A DNA stretch of 64,000 bases from Leeia speluncae (GTDB taxonomy: Bacteria; Pseudomonadota; Gammaproteobacteria; Burkholderiales; Leeiaceae). The position numbers and the translations under genes were made by a program. The DNA lies in contig NZ_JAJBZT010000010.1 in NCBI RefSeq assembly GCF_020564625.1, positions 61,872-125,871 on the forward strand. The letters run 5' to 3'. This document shows, in pieces, positions 9,252 to 17,022 of this stretch (the stretch's first letter is position 1; each line of letters opens with the position of its first letter). The notes under the pieces were generated by a model. The model ran no database searches. It was given only the letters and a program-made list of their open reading frames with translations, and was not told where the DNA came from.

Positions 9252-9299
9252 GCTATAGCATTTGCTAATACCTAAAAGTACACAGCCAGATGTACTGCC

Positions 9300-9491
9300 G
9301 CGGCACGCTTGCTCGATTTGTTGGGCGAGATGCTGCGAATCAGGCATTTCAGCCTGCGTACCGAGTCGCAATACGTTAATCGGGCTCGGCGCTTTTTGCT
9401 ATTTCACTATCATCGACACCCTCGCAAGATGTTGGGCTGGCTAATATGTGCTATTCGTCACCTGTTTTGTGTATGGATTGAGTGGTGGTAA
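9300..9491 (+). pseudogene. intI: Truncated integron integrase (intI) remnant
   Basis: The frame around 9300-9440 translates to AARLLDLLGEMLRIRHFSLR followed by TESQYVNRARRFLLFHYHRHPRKML. This matches the N-terminal SAM-like (core-binding) domain of IntI tyrosine recombinases, where a loop-helix of the type LxxxREMIRxRHYSLRTExxYVxWxRRFIxFHxxRHP is conserved. The frame is closed upstream by a TAA (9273-9275) without a plausible start, and the whole catalytic domain (R...HxxR...Y) is missing before the next gene. It reads away from the cassettes, as intI normally does. Confidence 0.82.
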
Positions 9492-9505
9492 GTAGATGCC
9501 CCTAG

Positions 9506-10939
9506 TTAGCATTCGCCTTCATCAATACTGTGAACCTGGCGTTTAATCAGATCGGCCAATACGTCGACGGCGTCTTTAATTTTTTCATCCCATGGGTTGC
9601 CGGCATTTAGCCGAACGGCATTGTGGTATAACTCCCGTGCACTAAATACGGCGCCGGGTACCACATTGATACCGTGCATCTTGGCGTCTTCGTACAGCTG
9701 CATCCCGTTACATCCTTCCGGCAGTTGCACCCATAAGGCGAGCCCGCCCTGTGGGTGAGTGACCGTACAGCCGGGTGGGAACTGGGCTTCCACATAACAC
9801 CTTAATGCATCTACTTGTCGAGCCAGGTCGATGCGCAGTCTTTTCAGATGCCGACGATATTCGCCACTATGTACAAAATCGGCCAGTGCCAGTTGCAGTG
9901 GCGAGTTCACAGCCAGGCTTTGGCTTAAATGCAGGCGACTAAACGCCGGTGCATAGCGTCCGGGGCCGCACCAGCCTACACGGTAGCCGGGGGCCAGCGT
10001 CTTGGAAAACGATCCGCACCATAGTACATCGCCAGTCTGATCCCAACTTTTAATCGGCAGTGGCCGCTGCGGGTGATAGCCACACTCGCCAAATACATCA
10101 TCTTCCACGATCGGGCATTGGTAGCGGCTGGCCAGCGTCGCAAGCTGCTGCTTTTGTGCAGAGGTTAAACAATACCCCAATGGGTTCTGAAAATTGGCAG
10201 TGACCAGACACGCCTGCACCTGACCGCTGGCCATGCTTTGTGCTAACGCATCCATGTCCAAGCCACTGGCAGCAGAGGGAATTTCCACTACGTTGCGCCC
10301 AAGGCTGGCCAACAATTGAAGCTGCCCGCTGAAACAGGGGGAGGGGATGGCGATATTGTCCCCCGGCTGGGTGGTGGCAGAGATTGCCAGACTCAAGGCA
10401 GACATACATCCGTTGGTAATGTGGAGTTCGTGTGCAGGCAGATGAATGCCATCCTCACCAAAATGATGACTGAGGGCCGCGCAAAGTTCCGGTTCGCCAC
10501 TGGGTGGGCAGTAGGTACTGGCAACCAAGGGGCGATTTCTTAAGGTTCGTTGCAGACTTCTTTGTAAGGCGGCTAATGGCAACAGCTCTGGGGCGATCAT
10601 GACCGTGCCCAAGCCAATCCGGTGTGGGTCATTCGCTGCCGACTGGATCTCATACAGCAGCGCTTCATTATCTACGCTACCCACTACTGGGCGGAATGCC
10701 GGTAGTGATAGTTCTCCTAGCTGCTTTGGCCGTGGGCGAACGAAGAAACCAGCCTGAGGTCGCGATATTAAATAACCTTCGGCTTCAAGTTGTTCATAGG
10801 TCTTTAATGCGGTGGTGATGCTGATTTTATACTGTTGACTCAACGCCCGAATGGAAGGCATGCGCTGCCCCGCCTGCAAACGGTTGGCATTGATGTCGCT
10901 GATCAGTTTATCGGCCAGATGTCGGTATTTAAAAGTCAC
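9506..10939 (-). CDS. MocR-type regulator: GntR winged helix fused to aminotransferase fold
   Basis: 477 residues. The N-terminal GntR helix-turn-helix (MPSIRALSQQYKISITTALKTYEQLEAEGYL, about 27-57) is fused to a class I aminotransferase-like domain with PLP features: FQNPLGYCLT, the internal-aldimine Lys in GSFSKTLAPGYRVGW, and VRLNAGNP near the end. MocR proteins use PLP as effector ligand and usually act on a divergent gene; here that is the PLP-dependent decarboxylase starting 92 bases away. Its C-terminus abuts the intI remnant. Confidence 0.92.
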   Translation of the reverse strand: MTFKYRHLADKLISDINANRLQAGQRMPSIRALSQQYKISITTALKTYEQLEAEGYLISRPQAGFFVRPRPKQLGELSLPAFRPVVGSVDNEALLYEIQSAANDPHRIGLGTVMIAPELLPLAALQRSLQRTLRNRPLVASTYCPPSGEPELCAALSHHFGEDGIHLPAHELHITNGCMSALSLAISATTQPGDNIAIPSPCFSGQLQLLASLGRNVVEIPSAASGLDMDALAQSMASGQVQACLVTANFQNPLGYCLTSAQKQQLATLASRYQCPIVEDDVFGECGYHPQRPLPIKSWDQTGDVLWCGSFSKTLAPGYRVGWCGPGRYAPAFSRLHLSQSLAVNSPLQLALADFVHSGEYRRHLKRLRIDLARQVDALRCYVEAQFPPGCTVTHPQGGLALWVQLPEGCNGMQLYEDAKMHGINVVPGAVFSARELYHNAVRLNAGNPWDEKIKDAVDVLADLIKRQVHSIDEGEC

Positions 10940-11031
10940 TGTGCTTTATTTTCTTAAAAATTTTGTATCTGTACTCTTTTTTCAGTCCAAGGATAATCCA
11001 AAGCATCATTCCATGACAAGAGAGGTACCCC

Positions 11032-12408
11032 ATGAACCAATTCAATGCCGATTTCTCATCTCTGCCTCAGTTGGCAGAGAGCGTCAGCCGCTGGGCTATC
11101 GATTTTCAGCAAACGCTTTCAGAGCGCCCGGTGGGCTGCCTGAATGCCCCTAATCTGTTGGAGGGGGGATTGCCCGAGGTGGGATTGGGTGCCAAACAGG
11201 CATTCGCAGAATTTGAACATCGGGTAGCACCGTTTTTAAATGCGTCTGCCGGGCCGCGTTATCTGGGGTTTGTGACTGGTGGCACGACGCCCGCCGCCAT
11301 GCTGGGAGATTGGCTTGTTTCTGCGTGTGACCAGAATGTGGCGTCCCCGGGGGATTCGATCAGTAGCGCTGTCGAACTTCAGGCATTGGCCTGGTTACGC
11401 CAACTACTTGAACTGCCCGAAGAATTTAGTGGCATTTTAACGAGTGGGGCGACGGCCTCGAATGTACTCGGTGTGATCTGCGGCCGACAATTTGCCGGTA
11501 AACAACAGGGGCAGGATATCGCTCGGGATGGTTTGGCCGGTGCCAGTATCGAGGTGTTTTCCGCTACTCCGCATGCCAGCGCACAAAAGGCGCTCAGCTT
11601 TGCCGGTCTGGGGAGAAACCAGTTCACCCAGATTGCCCGACTCGACAACTCCGAAGCCATGGATGTGAATGCATTGGCCCTTGCGCTCCGGGAGAGTTCG
11701 GCAGCAGGTAAAATCGTATTAGCCAGTGCGGGTACAGTGACGGGGACGGATTTTGATGATTTGGAAGCCATTGCGGCCCTTTGTCGTGCTCATCAGGCGT
11801 GGCTGCATGTAGATGGTGCCTTTGGATTGTTTGCCCGTTTGTCAGCCACGCGCCATGCCTGGACAAAGGGCATCGAACTCGCAGACTCCATCACCAGCGA
11901 TAGCCATAAATGGCTGAATGTGCCTTACGATAGCGGGATTTTCTTCACGCGCCACCCCGAGATTTTGCAACAAAGCTGCTCGGTGGCCGCCCCCTATCTG
12001 GATGTTGAGTCCTCACTCCCTTCCTTTATGGATCGTGGCATCGAAAACTCGCGAAGGTTTCGTGCGTTGCCACTTTGGTTTAGTCTTCAAGCCTATGGCA
12101 GGGAAGGGTTTGCCGCACTGATCGAGAGCAATTGCGCCCAAGCCAGCATGCTGGCTGACTGGATTGAGCAGTCTCCCGGCTACGAACTGTTACACCCTTG
12201 TCGCCTCAATGTCGTGGTATTCAGGCCAACGTCAGATACGGTGTCGGTCAAAGAGAGGCTAAAACAGATCAATCAAAGCGGAAAGGTATTGCTGACGCCG
12301 GGCATGTGGGACGGAAAAAGTGCAATCCGCGCTGCGTTCAGTAATTGGCGGACTACAACAGCGGATGTGGAAATTGTCTGCGACATTCTCGCAAATTGTG
12401 CGATGTAA
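11032..12408 (+). CDS. PLP-dependent group II decarboxylase
   Basis: 458 residues of the glutamate/aromatic-L-amino-acid decarboxylase family (fold type I). Visible are the PLP-contact region LTSGATASNVLG, the Asp-containing HVDGAFG, and the Schiff-base lysine in SDSHKWLNVPYDSG. It would remove CO2 from an amino acid; which one is not readable. AGAGAGG lies ahead of the ATG. It is transcribed away from the MocR regulator, which probably controls it. A second fragment of its 3' end lies at 14443-14502. Confidence 0.85.
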   Translation: MNQFNADFSSLPQLAESVSRWAIDFQQTLSERPVGCLNAPNLLEGGLPEVGLGAKQAFAEFEHRVAPFLNASAGPRYLGFVTGGTTPAAMLGDWLVSACDQNVASPGDSISSAVELQALAWLRQLLELPEEFSGILTSGATASNVLGVICGRQFAGKQQGQDIARDGLAGASIEVFSATPHASAQKALSFAGLGRNQFTQIARLDNSEAMDVNALALALRESSAAGKIVLASAGTVTGTDFDDLEAIAALCRAHQAWLHVDGAFGLFARLSATRHAWTKGIELADSITSDSHKWLNVPYDSGIFFTRHPEILQQSCSVAAPYLDVESSLPSFMDRGIENSRRFRALPLWFSLQAYGREGFAALIESNCAQASMLADWIEQSPGYELLHPCRLNVVVFRPTSDTVSVKERLKQINQSGKVLLTPGMWDGKSAIRAAFSNWRTTTADVEIVCDILANCAM

Positions 12409-12550
12409 ATCTCTCTATTGAATTTAAAGCTAGTCCTGCAACCAAAATGAATCGACGGCTGTAAAGGCGTAGAGGTAGCAAGCCGTTGACGTGTGGTTTC
12501 GTTCCAGCTTAGAAATGCAGCAAGCCTAATATTTACGCCTGATTAGGGAA

Positions 12551-13768
12551 CTACTTTGTCTGGAGCGACCGAGTAGTTCCCGCTTCCCAAGCCGAGACTA
12601 TGCGTTTGCCAATGGGGGCAAAGTCTGGGCGTTCTGATCCGTAGCGGATTAGATCGGGAAGGGTATCGCTTACTGCGTCGGCGACTTTTTCCATTAGCTG
12701 TTTTGCCGTGCGGGGGGCGATGCCACAGGCTTGCTGTGCGAATTTGCTTAAAACTTTGGCGGATGGGTAGGATTTTCTGCCATCCAGTGTCAGTGCTATG
12801 ACATCCCTCGGTAGGTAGGGGCTGGTGCTCACCACGTCGTATATCGGTGCGAGATATGTGCTGGAAAACGGGTCGGCGTACAGTATCCCAAAGTTTTTCA
12901 GGTGCGCATCGCCATTTTGCACGGCGCAATTCACCAATAACGCGGTAAAGAATTGCGCTAATGCCTGTGATCGATGTGTGGGGCTAACAAACTGTCGTAT
13001 CCCTTTGGCCACCCGTTCATAGCTAAGGCTGTATTTATCTTGTGTAGGCAAACCGGTGAGCACACAGAAGTCTTCAAATCCCAAATAAGCCCCTTCAGGC
13101 GATAGATCGAATCGGGTCACTACTAGCAATTTGCCATTATCTGACAACGCCACTTCCGGGATGGGCAAGCCCGCTTTTTTTGCCACTTGCAGACAGAAGT
13201 ATTCATTGGCGGCGAGTTCGGGAAACTCGTTGGCATCCCATGATTTGACAATATGGGTGGCACTTTTCATTGTCAGGCTTTTGCGTCCATCACCAGAGAA
13301 GTAGGCGTCGTCTCTGATCAGTACTTTGGGCTGTACGCCAGAAATGCCGGATTGCTCGGCAAAACGATTCAGTAAGTCCTGAAACAGATCTTCTGCCCCG
13401 TCATAAGTCAGAATCTCTGCAATACTTTGTGTTTGAAAAGCCGGGTGATCTAGATGGCTGCCATAACGCAGGCGCCCAATTTGCGAGGGACCGGTGATTT
13501 CGAGCAGCGAGAGTTCATCATAGTCTGGGGTTAGCTTGCGGACTCGTCTTTCGATGGATTCTTTCAAACGACCTTCCGGCAAGTTCATCTGAAAAATAGG
13601 ATGTAAGCCATTGGGGTAGGGGTAGCTTTTACTGCCCACCGGCATGGTGAGCGATACTGCTGCTGATGGGGGCGCGTCGGGTTGATAAGTAAAAGTAAAC
13701 TGCTTGTCATCTAATACCGACCTAGCCACCACCCCCGCTTCCAGGTTATCTGCCCAGACTTTTAGCAT
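12551..13768 (-). CDS. hipA: HipA-family serine/threonine kinase toxin
   Basis: 405 residues. The HipA N-terminal subdomain is followed by the P-loop-like GISGVQPK (141-148), the ATP-binding strand THIVKS, ANEYFCLQVAKKAGLPIPE, catalytic NGDAHLKN (Asp287) and the metal-binding PIYDVVS (Asp311). E. coli HipA phosphorylates GltX and causes persistence; the target here is unknown. All kinase motifs are intact. The start codon directly follows the hipB stop (TAA-ATG), so they are coupled. Confidence 0.93.
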   Translation of the reverse strand: MLKVWADNLEAGVVARSVLDDKQFTFTYQPDAPPSAAVSLTMPVGSKSYPYPNGLHPIFQMNLPEGRLKESIERRVRKLTPDYDELSLLEITGPSQIGRLRYGSHLDHPAFQTQSIAEILTYDGAEDLFQDLLNRFAEQSGISGVQPKVLIRDDAYFSGDGRKSLTMKSATHIVKSWDANEFPELAANEYFCLQVAKKAGLPIPEVALSDNGKLLVVTRFDLSPEGAYLGFEDFCVLTGLPTQDKYSLSYERVAKGIRQFVSPTHRSQALAQFFTALLVNCAVQNGDAHLKNFGILYADPFSSTYLAPIYDVVSTSPYLPRDVIALTLDGRKSYPSAKVLSKFAQQACGIAPRTAKQLMEKVADAVSDTLPDLIRYGSERPDFAPIGKRIVSAWEAGTTRSLQTK

Positions 13769-14038
13769 TTATCGGCCTCGTTTTTGTTTTTCTTGCCGAT
13801 TTTCATTGATCAGCTGTTGCAAGGTGGGGCGGAAGGTATCTTCTTCTAATATAAGCCGCAGTCCAAGATGCTCTGCCAAGCGCATGAGTTTACGAATCCC
13901 AATATCTGGCACTTGGCCGGTTTCGATTTTGCTCAGCGTAGGTCTGGCAAGGCCAACGGCATCGGCCACCGTTTGCTGTGAAAAGCCGAGTGATTTGCGT
14001 TGCAAACGCAGGGTTTGCCCAAATTCAGTTAGGTCCAT
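13769..14038 (-). CDS. hipB: HipB-type antitoxin, HTH repressor
   Basis: An 89-residue protein with a Xre/Cro helix-turn-helix (LRLQRKSLGFSQQTVADAVGLARPTLSKIETG) followed by a short C-terminal helix rich in Arg/Lys. It should bind HipA and repress the operon. I chose the ATG at 14038 with a TAGGTT-type binding site over the in-frame TTG at 14059. The promoter carries a long inverted repeat (14039-14100). Confidence 0.9.
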   Translation of the reverse strand: MDLTEFGQTLRLQRKSLGFSQQTVADAVGLARPTLSKIETGQVPDIGIRKLMRLAEHLGLRLILEEDTFRPTLQQLINENRQEKQKRGR

Positions 14039-14100
14039 TTTGTAACCTATAAATAACAAAATTTTTATATTGGCTAATTATGTTAGATATAGATTACAAA
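14039..14100. promoter_or_regulatory. hipBA promoter inverted repeat (HipB operator candidate)
   Basis: TTTGTAACCTATA (14039-14051) and TATAGATTACAAA (14088-14100) are inverted copies differing at one of 13 positions, with 36 A/T-rich bases between that hold the promoter. Two spaced half-operators flanking a promoter fit autoregulation by a dimeric HTH antitoxin. Confidence 0.6.
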
Positions 14101-14223
14101 ATCAAGGTATTGATGAGCTTCGTATTACCAGATGAATTCAAGGCGATGCTGTGAAGCAGCATTCCCATTTATGATTACAGTTATTTTTTGAGGTAAGGGA
14201 CTTTTAGGGTTTAGTTAATACAT

Positions 14224-14280
14224 GTCATGGAGTGGGAGGGTTCGAGCTTCCAACCCCTTGCACCCCATGCAAGTGCACCT
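14224..14280 (-). pseudogene. Decayed tRNA-Pro(GGG) 3' fragment
   Basis: On the minus strand the anticodon arm CTTGC-ATGGGGT-GCAAG is perfect, with U33, anticodon GGG and a purine at 37. It continues GGGTT, then GGAAG-CTCGAAC-CCTCC (T-arm with one mismatched pair and C54), then CACTCCA. This follows bacterial tRNA-Pro(GGG), but the 5' half (acceptor and D-arm) is absent, the T-loop is mutated and there is no CCA. It is a relic, adjacent to the chimeric scar. Confidence 0.7.
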
Positions 14281-14309
14281 GCAGGTGGGCAGGGTGTGTA
14301 TGGCGGAGA

Positions 14310-14445
14310 TTACACCCGCTTAAACAATGGGTTTCGGATCTGCTGCGCATCGGTGGTCGAGAAGAACTTCTCGGTATAGATATCGCGTTCGAACAGTCGG
14401 CCTTGCATAAGGGTTGTGATGCAGGATTCGATCACAATAGGCGGA
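14310..14445 (-). pseudogene. 3' fragment of a second phenol hydroxylase reductase gene
   Basis: The minus strand encodes the last roughly 43 residues of a DmpP copy (IESCITTLMQGRLFERDIYT, then EKFF...DAQQIRNPLFKRV and stop), nearly identical to the end of the intact gene at 15495. By eye about 15 of 128 bases differ, mostly silent, so the copy diverged under selection before being broken. It is fused at its inner end to a decarboxylase fragment. Confidence 0.88.
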
Positions 14446-14502
14446 CTAGAACAGCGGACGTGGAAATTGTCTGCGATATTCTCGCAAACTGTGCGATGTG
14501 AT
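14443..14502 (+). pseudogene. 3' fragment of a second decarboxylase gene
   Basis: Encodes RTRTADVEIVCDILANCAM and stop, matching the C-terminus of the decarboxylase at 11032-12408, with about 4 of 59 bases different by eye. It is joined back-to-back with the reductase fragment at a GGCGG that both parent sequences nearly share, suggesting deletion at a microhomology. Confidence 0.88.
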
Positions 14503-14799
14503 CATCATCTACTTGGTTTGCTAAATGTAGCTTCCCTGATTTTCTAGCGTTTTAAGTGATGCACTATGTGATGGCAGTTTCCTTGCGCTGGCATGCATAC
14601 AACCTAAGTAACTGCCATCTCTACAGGGGAGGTCGTTTATTTGATGCGACCTCTGGCGGAGAAAGTTATTTGCGGTTTATAAATCTTTATGTGCTGGTAG
14701 CTCATGCCTAGAAAACTCATTAAATGGGCAAGATAGCGACTGGTGCGGTGCATTTTGCGTTGAAGTGCGGTCGATAGCAAACATCTAAAACCAGAAAAA
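14503..14799. other. Gene-free stretch after the chimeric scar
   Basis: About 300 bases with no supported coding region, RNA gene or repeat. It differs from the sequence following the intact decarboxylase gene, so the duplication did not extend this way. Confidence 0.5.
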
Positions 14800-15270
14800 T
14801 TACACAAGTTTTGGTGTTACCCTCGGATAGATGATGCCGTTCTCGACTTTAACTAGTGCGGGCCATTTGAGAGTGGGTAAATAGTAAACATCAGCCAAAT
14901 ACTCTCCTGAAACGGGTTTCCATCCGATGGGGATAAAAGCTATCTGCCAGTGCTGAGTGCCATTAGTTGGTGTAATAAGAAAGTATTTAGTTGTTTCTGA
15001 TTCATCATCAACTGCAATCTTAATAATTAACTGTTGAATATTGGCGTTGTCCAATGCTTTCACTGCTGCTTTGATATGCGGATTACCGTGATAGGCGGAA
15101 AAAGCAATGAGTGAAGTACAAAGTCCACCAATCAGGTATTGGGGATGCTGTTCTATGGCAAATACAAACAATAATATGATCGATATGATGGACAGTATCC
15201 TCGCTATCCATGCCAGAACATTGCGGCGAACGACTTTTTGTAGCGCGTGGATTTGCTGATCTGTTGTCAT
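14800..15270 (-). CDS. Hypothetical membrane protein
   Basis: 156 residues I do not recognise. Two hydrophobic segments (about 19-38 and 44-61) follow a short basic N-terminus, then a soluble alpha/beta tail with DDESETTKYFLITPTNGTQHWQIAFIPIGWKPVSGEYLADVYYLP. It probably sits in the inner membrane with a C-terminal soluble domain. It is isolated between the rearrangement scar and the phenol hydroxylase operon. Confidence 0.55.
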   Translation of the reverse strand: MTTDQQIHALQKVVRRNVLAWIARILSIISIILLFVFAIEQHPQYLIGGLCTSLIAFSAYHGNPHIKAAVKALDNANIQQLIIKIAVDDESETTKYFLITPTNGTQHWQIAFIPIGWKPVSGEYLADVYYLPTLKWPALVKVENGIIYPRVTPKLV

Positions 15271-15433
15271 CGATATTCAGTGGGATAAGGAATGATCAGT
15301 GTAGTCTACTAAATGACATTTGGGTGATGTCTTTTTTTAAGTTTTCTCTTAATTTGGATAAGTTTCATCTTTGGCAAGATGTGTAGCAACAACAACTGCG
15401 GTTAAATGTATGTATTTACACTGCTAAATGAAT

Positions 15434-15468
15434 AAAGCCCTATGTAGATATAAACTGCCTAGGGCTTT
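15434..15468. terminator. Intrinsic terminator of the phenol hydroxylase operon
   Basis: AAAGCCCTA (15434-15442) pairs with TAGGGCTTT (15460-15468). It lies about 27 bases after the reductase stop codon and, read leftward, is followed by a T-rich ATTCATTT. Confidence 0.7.
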
Positions 15469-15494
15469 CTACACCAATTACGTTTAATGACTAC

Positions 15495-16556
15495 CTACAC
15501 GCGCTTAAACAACGGGCTGCGGATCTGCTGGGCATCGGCGGCCGAGAAGAATTTCTCGGTGTAGATATCGCGTTCGAACAGTCGCCCTTGCATCAGGGTG
15601 GTGATGCAGGATTCGATCATGATCGGTGGGCCGCACAGATAGGCTTTCTGGCCACGGAAGTCATTGTCGAAGTGGGCTTTGGCAGCCTCGTGTACGTAAC
15701 CACGGTAGCCTGTCCAGTCGCTATCTTCAGGTTCTCCTGATAGCGCGGGGAGGTAGGTAAAGTTGGCGTGCTTTTCAGCTAGCGCCAAGAATTCCTGATG
15801 GTAGTACAGCTCGGTCTGGTTACGTGCACCATAGACGAGGGTGATGGGTAACTCCGAGCCATCGTCTAGTAAATCCAGAATCATGGAGCGGGGGCTAGAT
15901 AGCCCGGAGCCACCGGCCATAAAGAGTGAAGCGACATTGGCAGATTTATGCACAAAGAAGCGGCCATAAGGGCCTGAGAAACTGATGCTATCGCCTACTT
16001 TTAGCGATTCGTGAATCCAGGTGGTGCCGACACCGCCGGGGACGATGCGGATATTCAGTTCGATTTCGTCTGCGGTCGAGGGCGGGTTGGCGAGCGAGAA
16101 AGCACGTACGCCGATTTCTTCTGGCAGGTTCAAGTTGATGTATTGTCCCGCCTGAAAATCCATTGCTTTGCCGTTGTTTAGCTTGATCCAGATTCCTTTA
16201 ATCGTCGGAGTCAGGTCTTCGATGCGGCTGACCACGCCATGATAGTCTTCAACGGGGATGTCACGCGCGTCGACATCGGTTTCGATTTCGACATCAATCA
16301 CGGTGTCGGCTTCTAACCGCGCACAGCAGGCCAGAGTTTTGCCTTCTTCCCGTTCGTAATCCATTAGCGCGAAGCTGGACGCGTTGGCGTGGTCTACTTC
16401 GCCATCCAATACGCTAATTTTGCAGGTGGCACAGTAGCCTTGGCCACAGGCGTGCGGCAGGTAGATACCAGCACGTAAGCTGGCATCCAGAATGGTTTGG
16501 CCTTCTTCTACCTCAATGGTGCGGCCAAGTGATTCGATGGTGAGTTCGTAACTCAT
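15495..16556 (-). CDS. dmpP: Phenol hydroxylase reductase component (P5)
   Basis: 353 residues. The N-terminal plant-type [2Fe-2S] domain has Cys37, Cys42, Cys45 and Cys77 (CGQGYCATC, LACC), followed by an FAD domain (RAFSLANPP, GGVGTTWIH) and an NAD(P)H domain (MAGGSGLSSPRSM, CGPPIMIESC). It passes electrons from NADH via FAD and the cluster to the diiron oxygenase. Last gene of the operon, separated from dmpO by 95 bases holding a hairpin. Confidence 0.95.
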   Translation of the reverse strand: MSYELTIESLGRTIEVEEGQTILDASLRAGIYLPHACGQGYCATCKISVLDGEVDHANASSFALMDYEREEGKTLACCARLEADTVIDVEIETDVDARDIPVEDYHGVVSRIEDLTPTIKGIWIKLNNGKAMDFQAGQYINLNLPEEIGVRAFSLANPPSTADEIELNIRIVPGGVGTTWIHESLKVGDSISFSGPYGRFFVHKSANVASLFMAGGSGLSSPRSMILDLLDDGSELPITLVYGARNQTELYYHQEFLALAEKHANFTYLPALSGEPEDSDWTGYRGYVHEAAKAHFDNDFRGQKAYLCGPPIMIESCITTLMQGRLFERDIYTEKFFSAADAQQIRSPLFKRV

Positions 16557-16607
16557 GGTTTTCTCCTCTGGGCAAGCAGGTGTAAAAGCGAATCGCCCGT
16601 AATAGGC

Positions 16608-16634
16608 AGGCCACCAGCGCGGAGCGGGTGGCCT
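16608..16634 (-). other. Intercistronic hairpin between dmpO and dmpP
   Basis: AGGCCACC (16608-16615) and GGTGGCCT (16627-16634) form a perfect stem extended inside by GCGC-type pairing. There is no T-tract, so it is more likely an mRNA-stabilising or processing element than a terminator. Confidence 0.6.
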
Positions 16635-16651
16635 TGAGTTGCTATCTCTAA

Positions 16652-17011
16652 TTAATAGCCCGTCCCCGCGATGCCATCCAGGCCGGGGGTGGTAAAGCGG
16701 ATCAGGTCTTTATGACCGATACCGTTTTCTGCTAAAGATTTATTCATGTCTGGCGTAAAGACATCGTTACTGTTCTGCCACACCACTTTGCTCCAATCGA
16801 TTTGGGCAAAGTCGGGGTGATAGCGGTAGCAATCGGTAATGTATTTGTCTTTGATGACAGAAAACGGGGTGTCTGGTGTCAGCGCGAGCACAAATGGGCG
16901 GGAAAACATACGGTGTTTTTCCCAGTTCACATACACCAGTTGCTTGCCTTTAAAGTTTTCCAGGCGGTCGCTGGAGGGAAATTCGTAATCCGCTAATGCA
17001 TTGATCGACAT
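16652..17011 (-). CDS. dmpO: Phenol hydroxylase P4 (oxygenase gamma subunit)
   Basis: 119 residues, the family's usual length. Conserved features include FPSSDRLENFKGKQLVYVNWEKHRMFSRPF and GIGHKDLIRFTTPGLDGIAGTGY. P4 is the small third subunit of the (L-N-O)2 oxygenase core. Starts 11 bases after dmpN ends. Confidence 0.95.
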   Translation of the reverse strand: MSINALADYEFPSSDRLENFKGKQLVYVNWEKHRMFSRPFVLALTPDTPFSVIKDKYITDCYRYHPDFAQIDWSKVVWQNSNDVFTPDMNKSLAENGIGHKDLIRFTTPGLDGIAGTGY

Positions 17012-17022
17012 GCGGTGTCTCC

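Noticed and set aside
9262..9444. A 60-codon plus-strand frame overlapping the intI remnant
   Set aside because: It is the wrong frame; only the frame through 9309 gives the IntI-like peptide.
14224..14280. A functional tRNA-Pro(GGG)
   Set aside because: The acceptor/D-arm half is missing and the T-arm has a mismatch and C54, so it cannot be a working tRNA.
14232..14501. An 89-residue plus-strand open frame starting MGGFELPTPCTPCKC
   Set aside because: Its first part is the antisense reading of the tRNA-Pro relic, a classic false protein, and its last part is the decarboxylase scar. It is not a gene.
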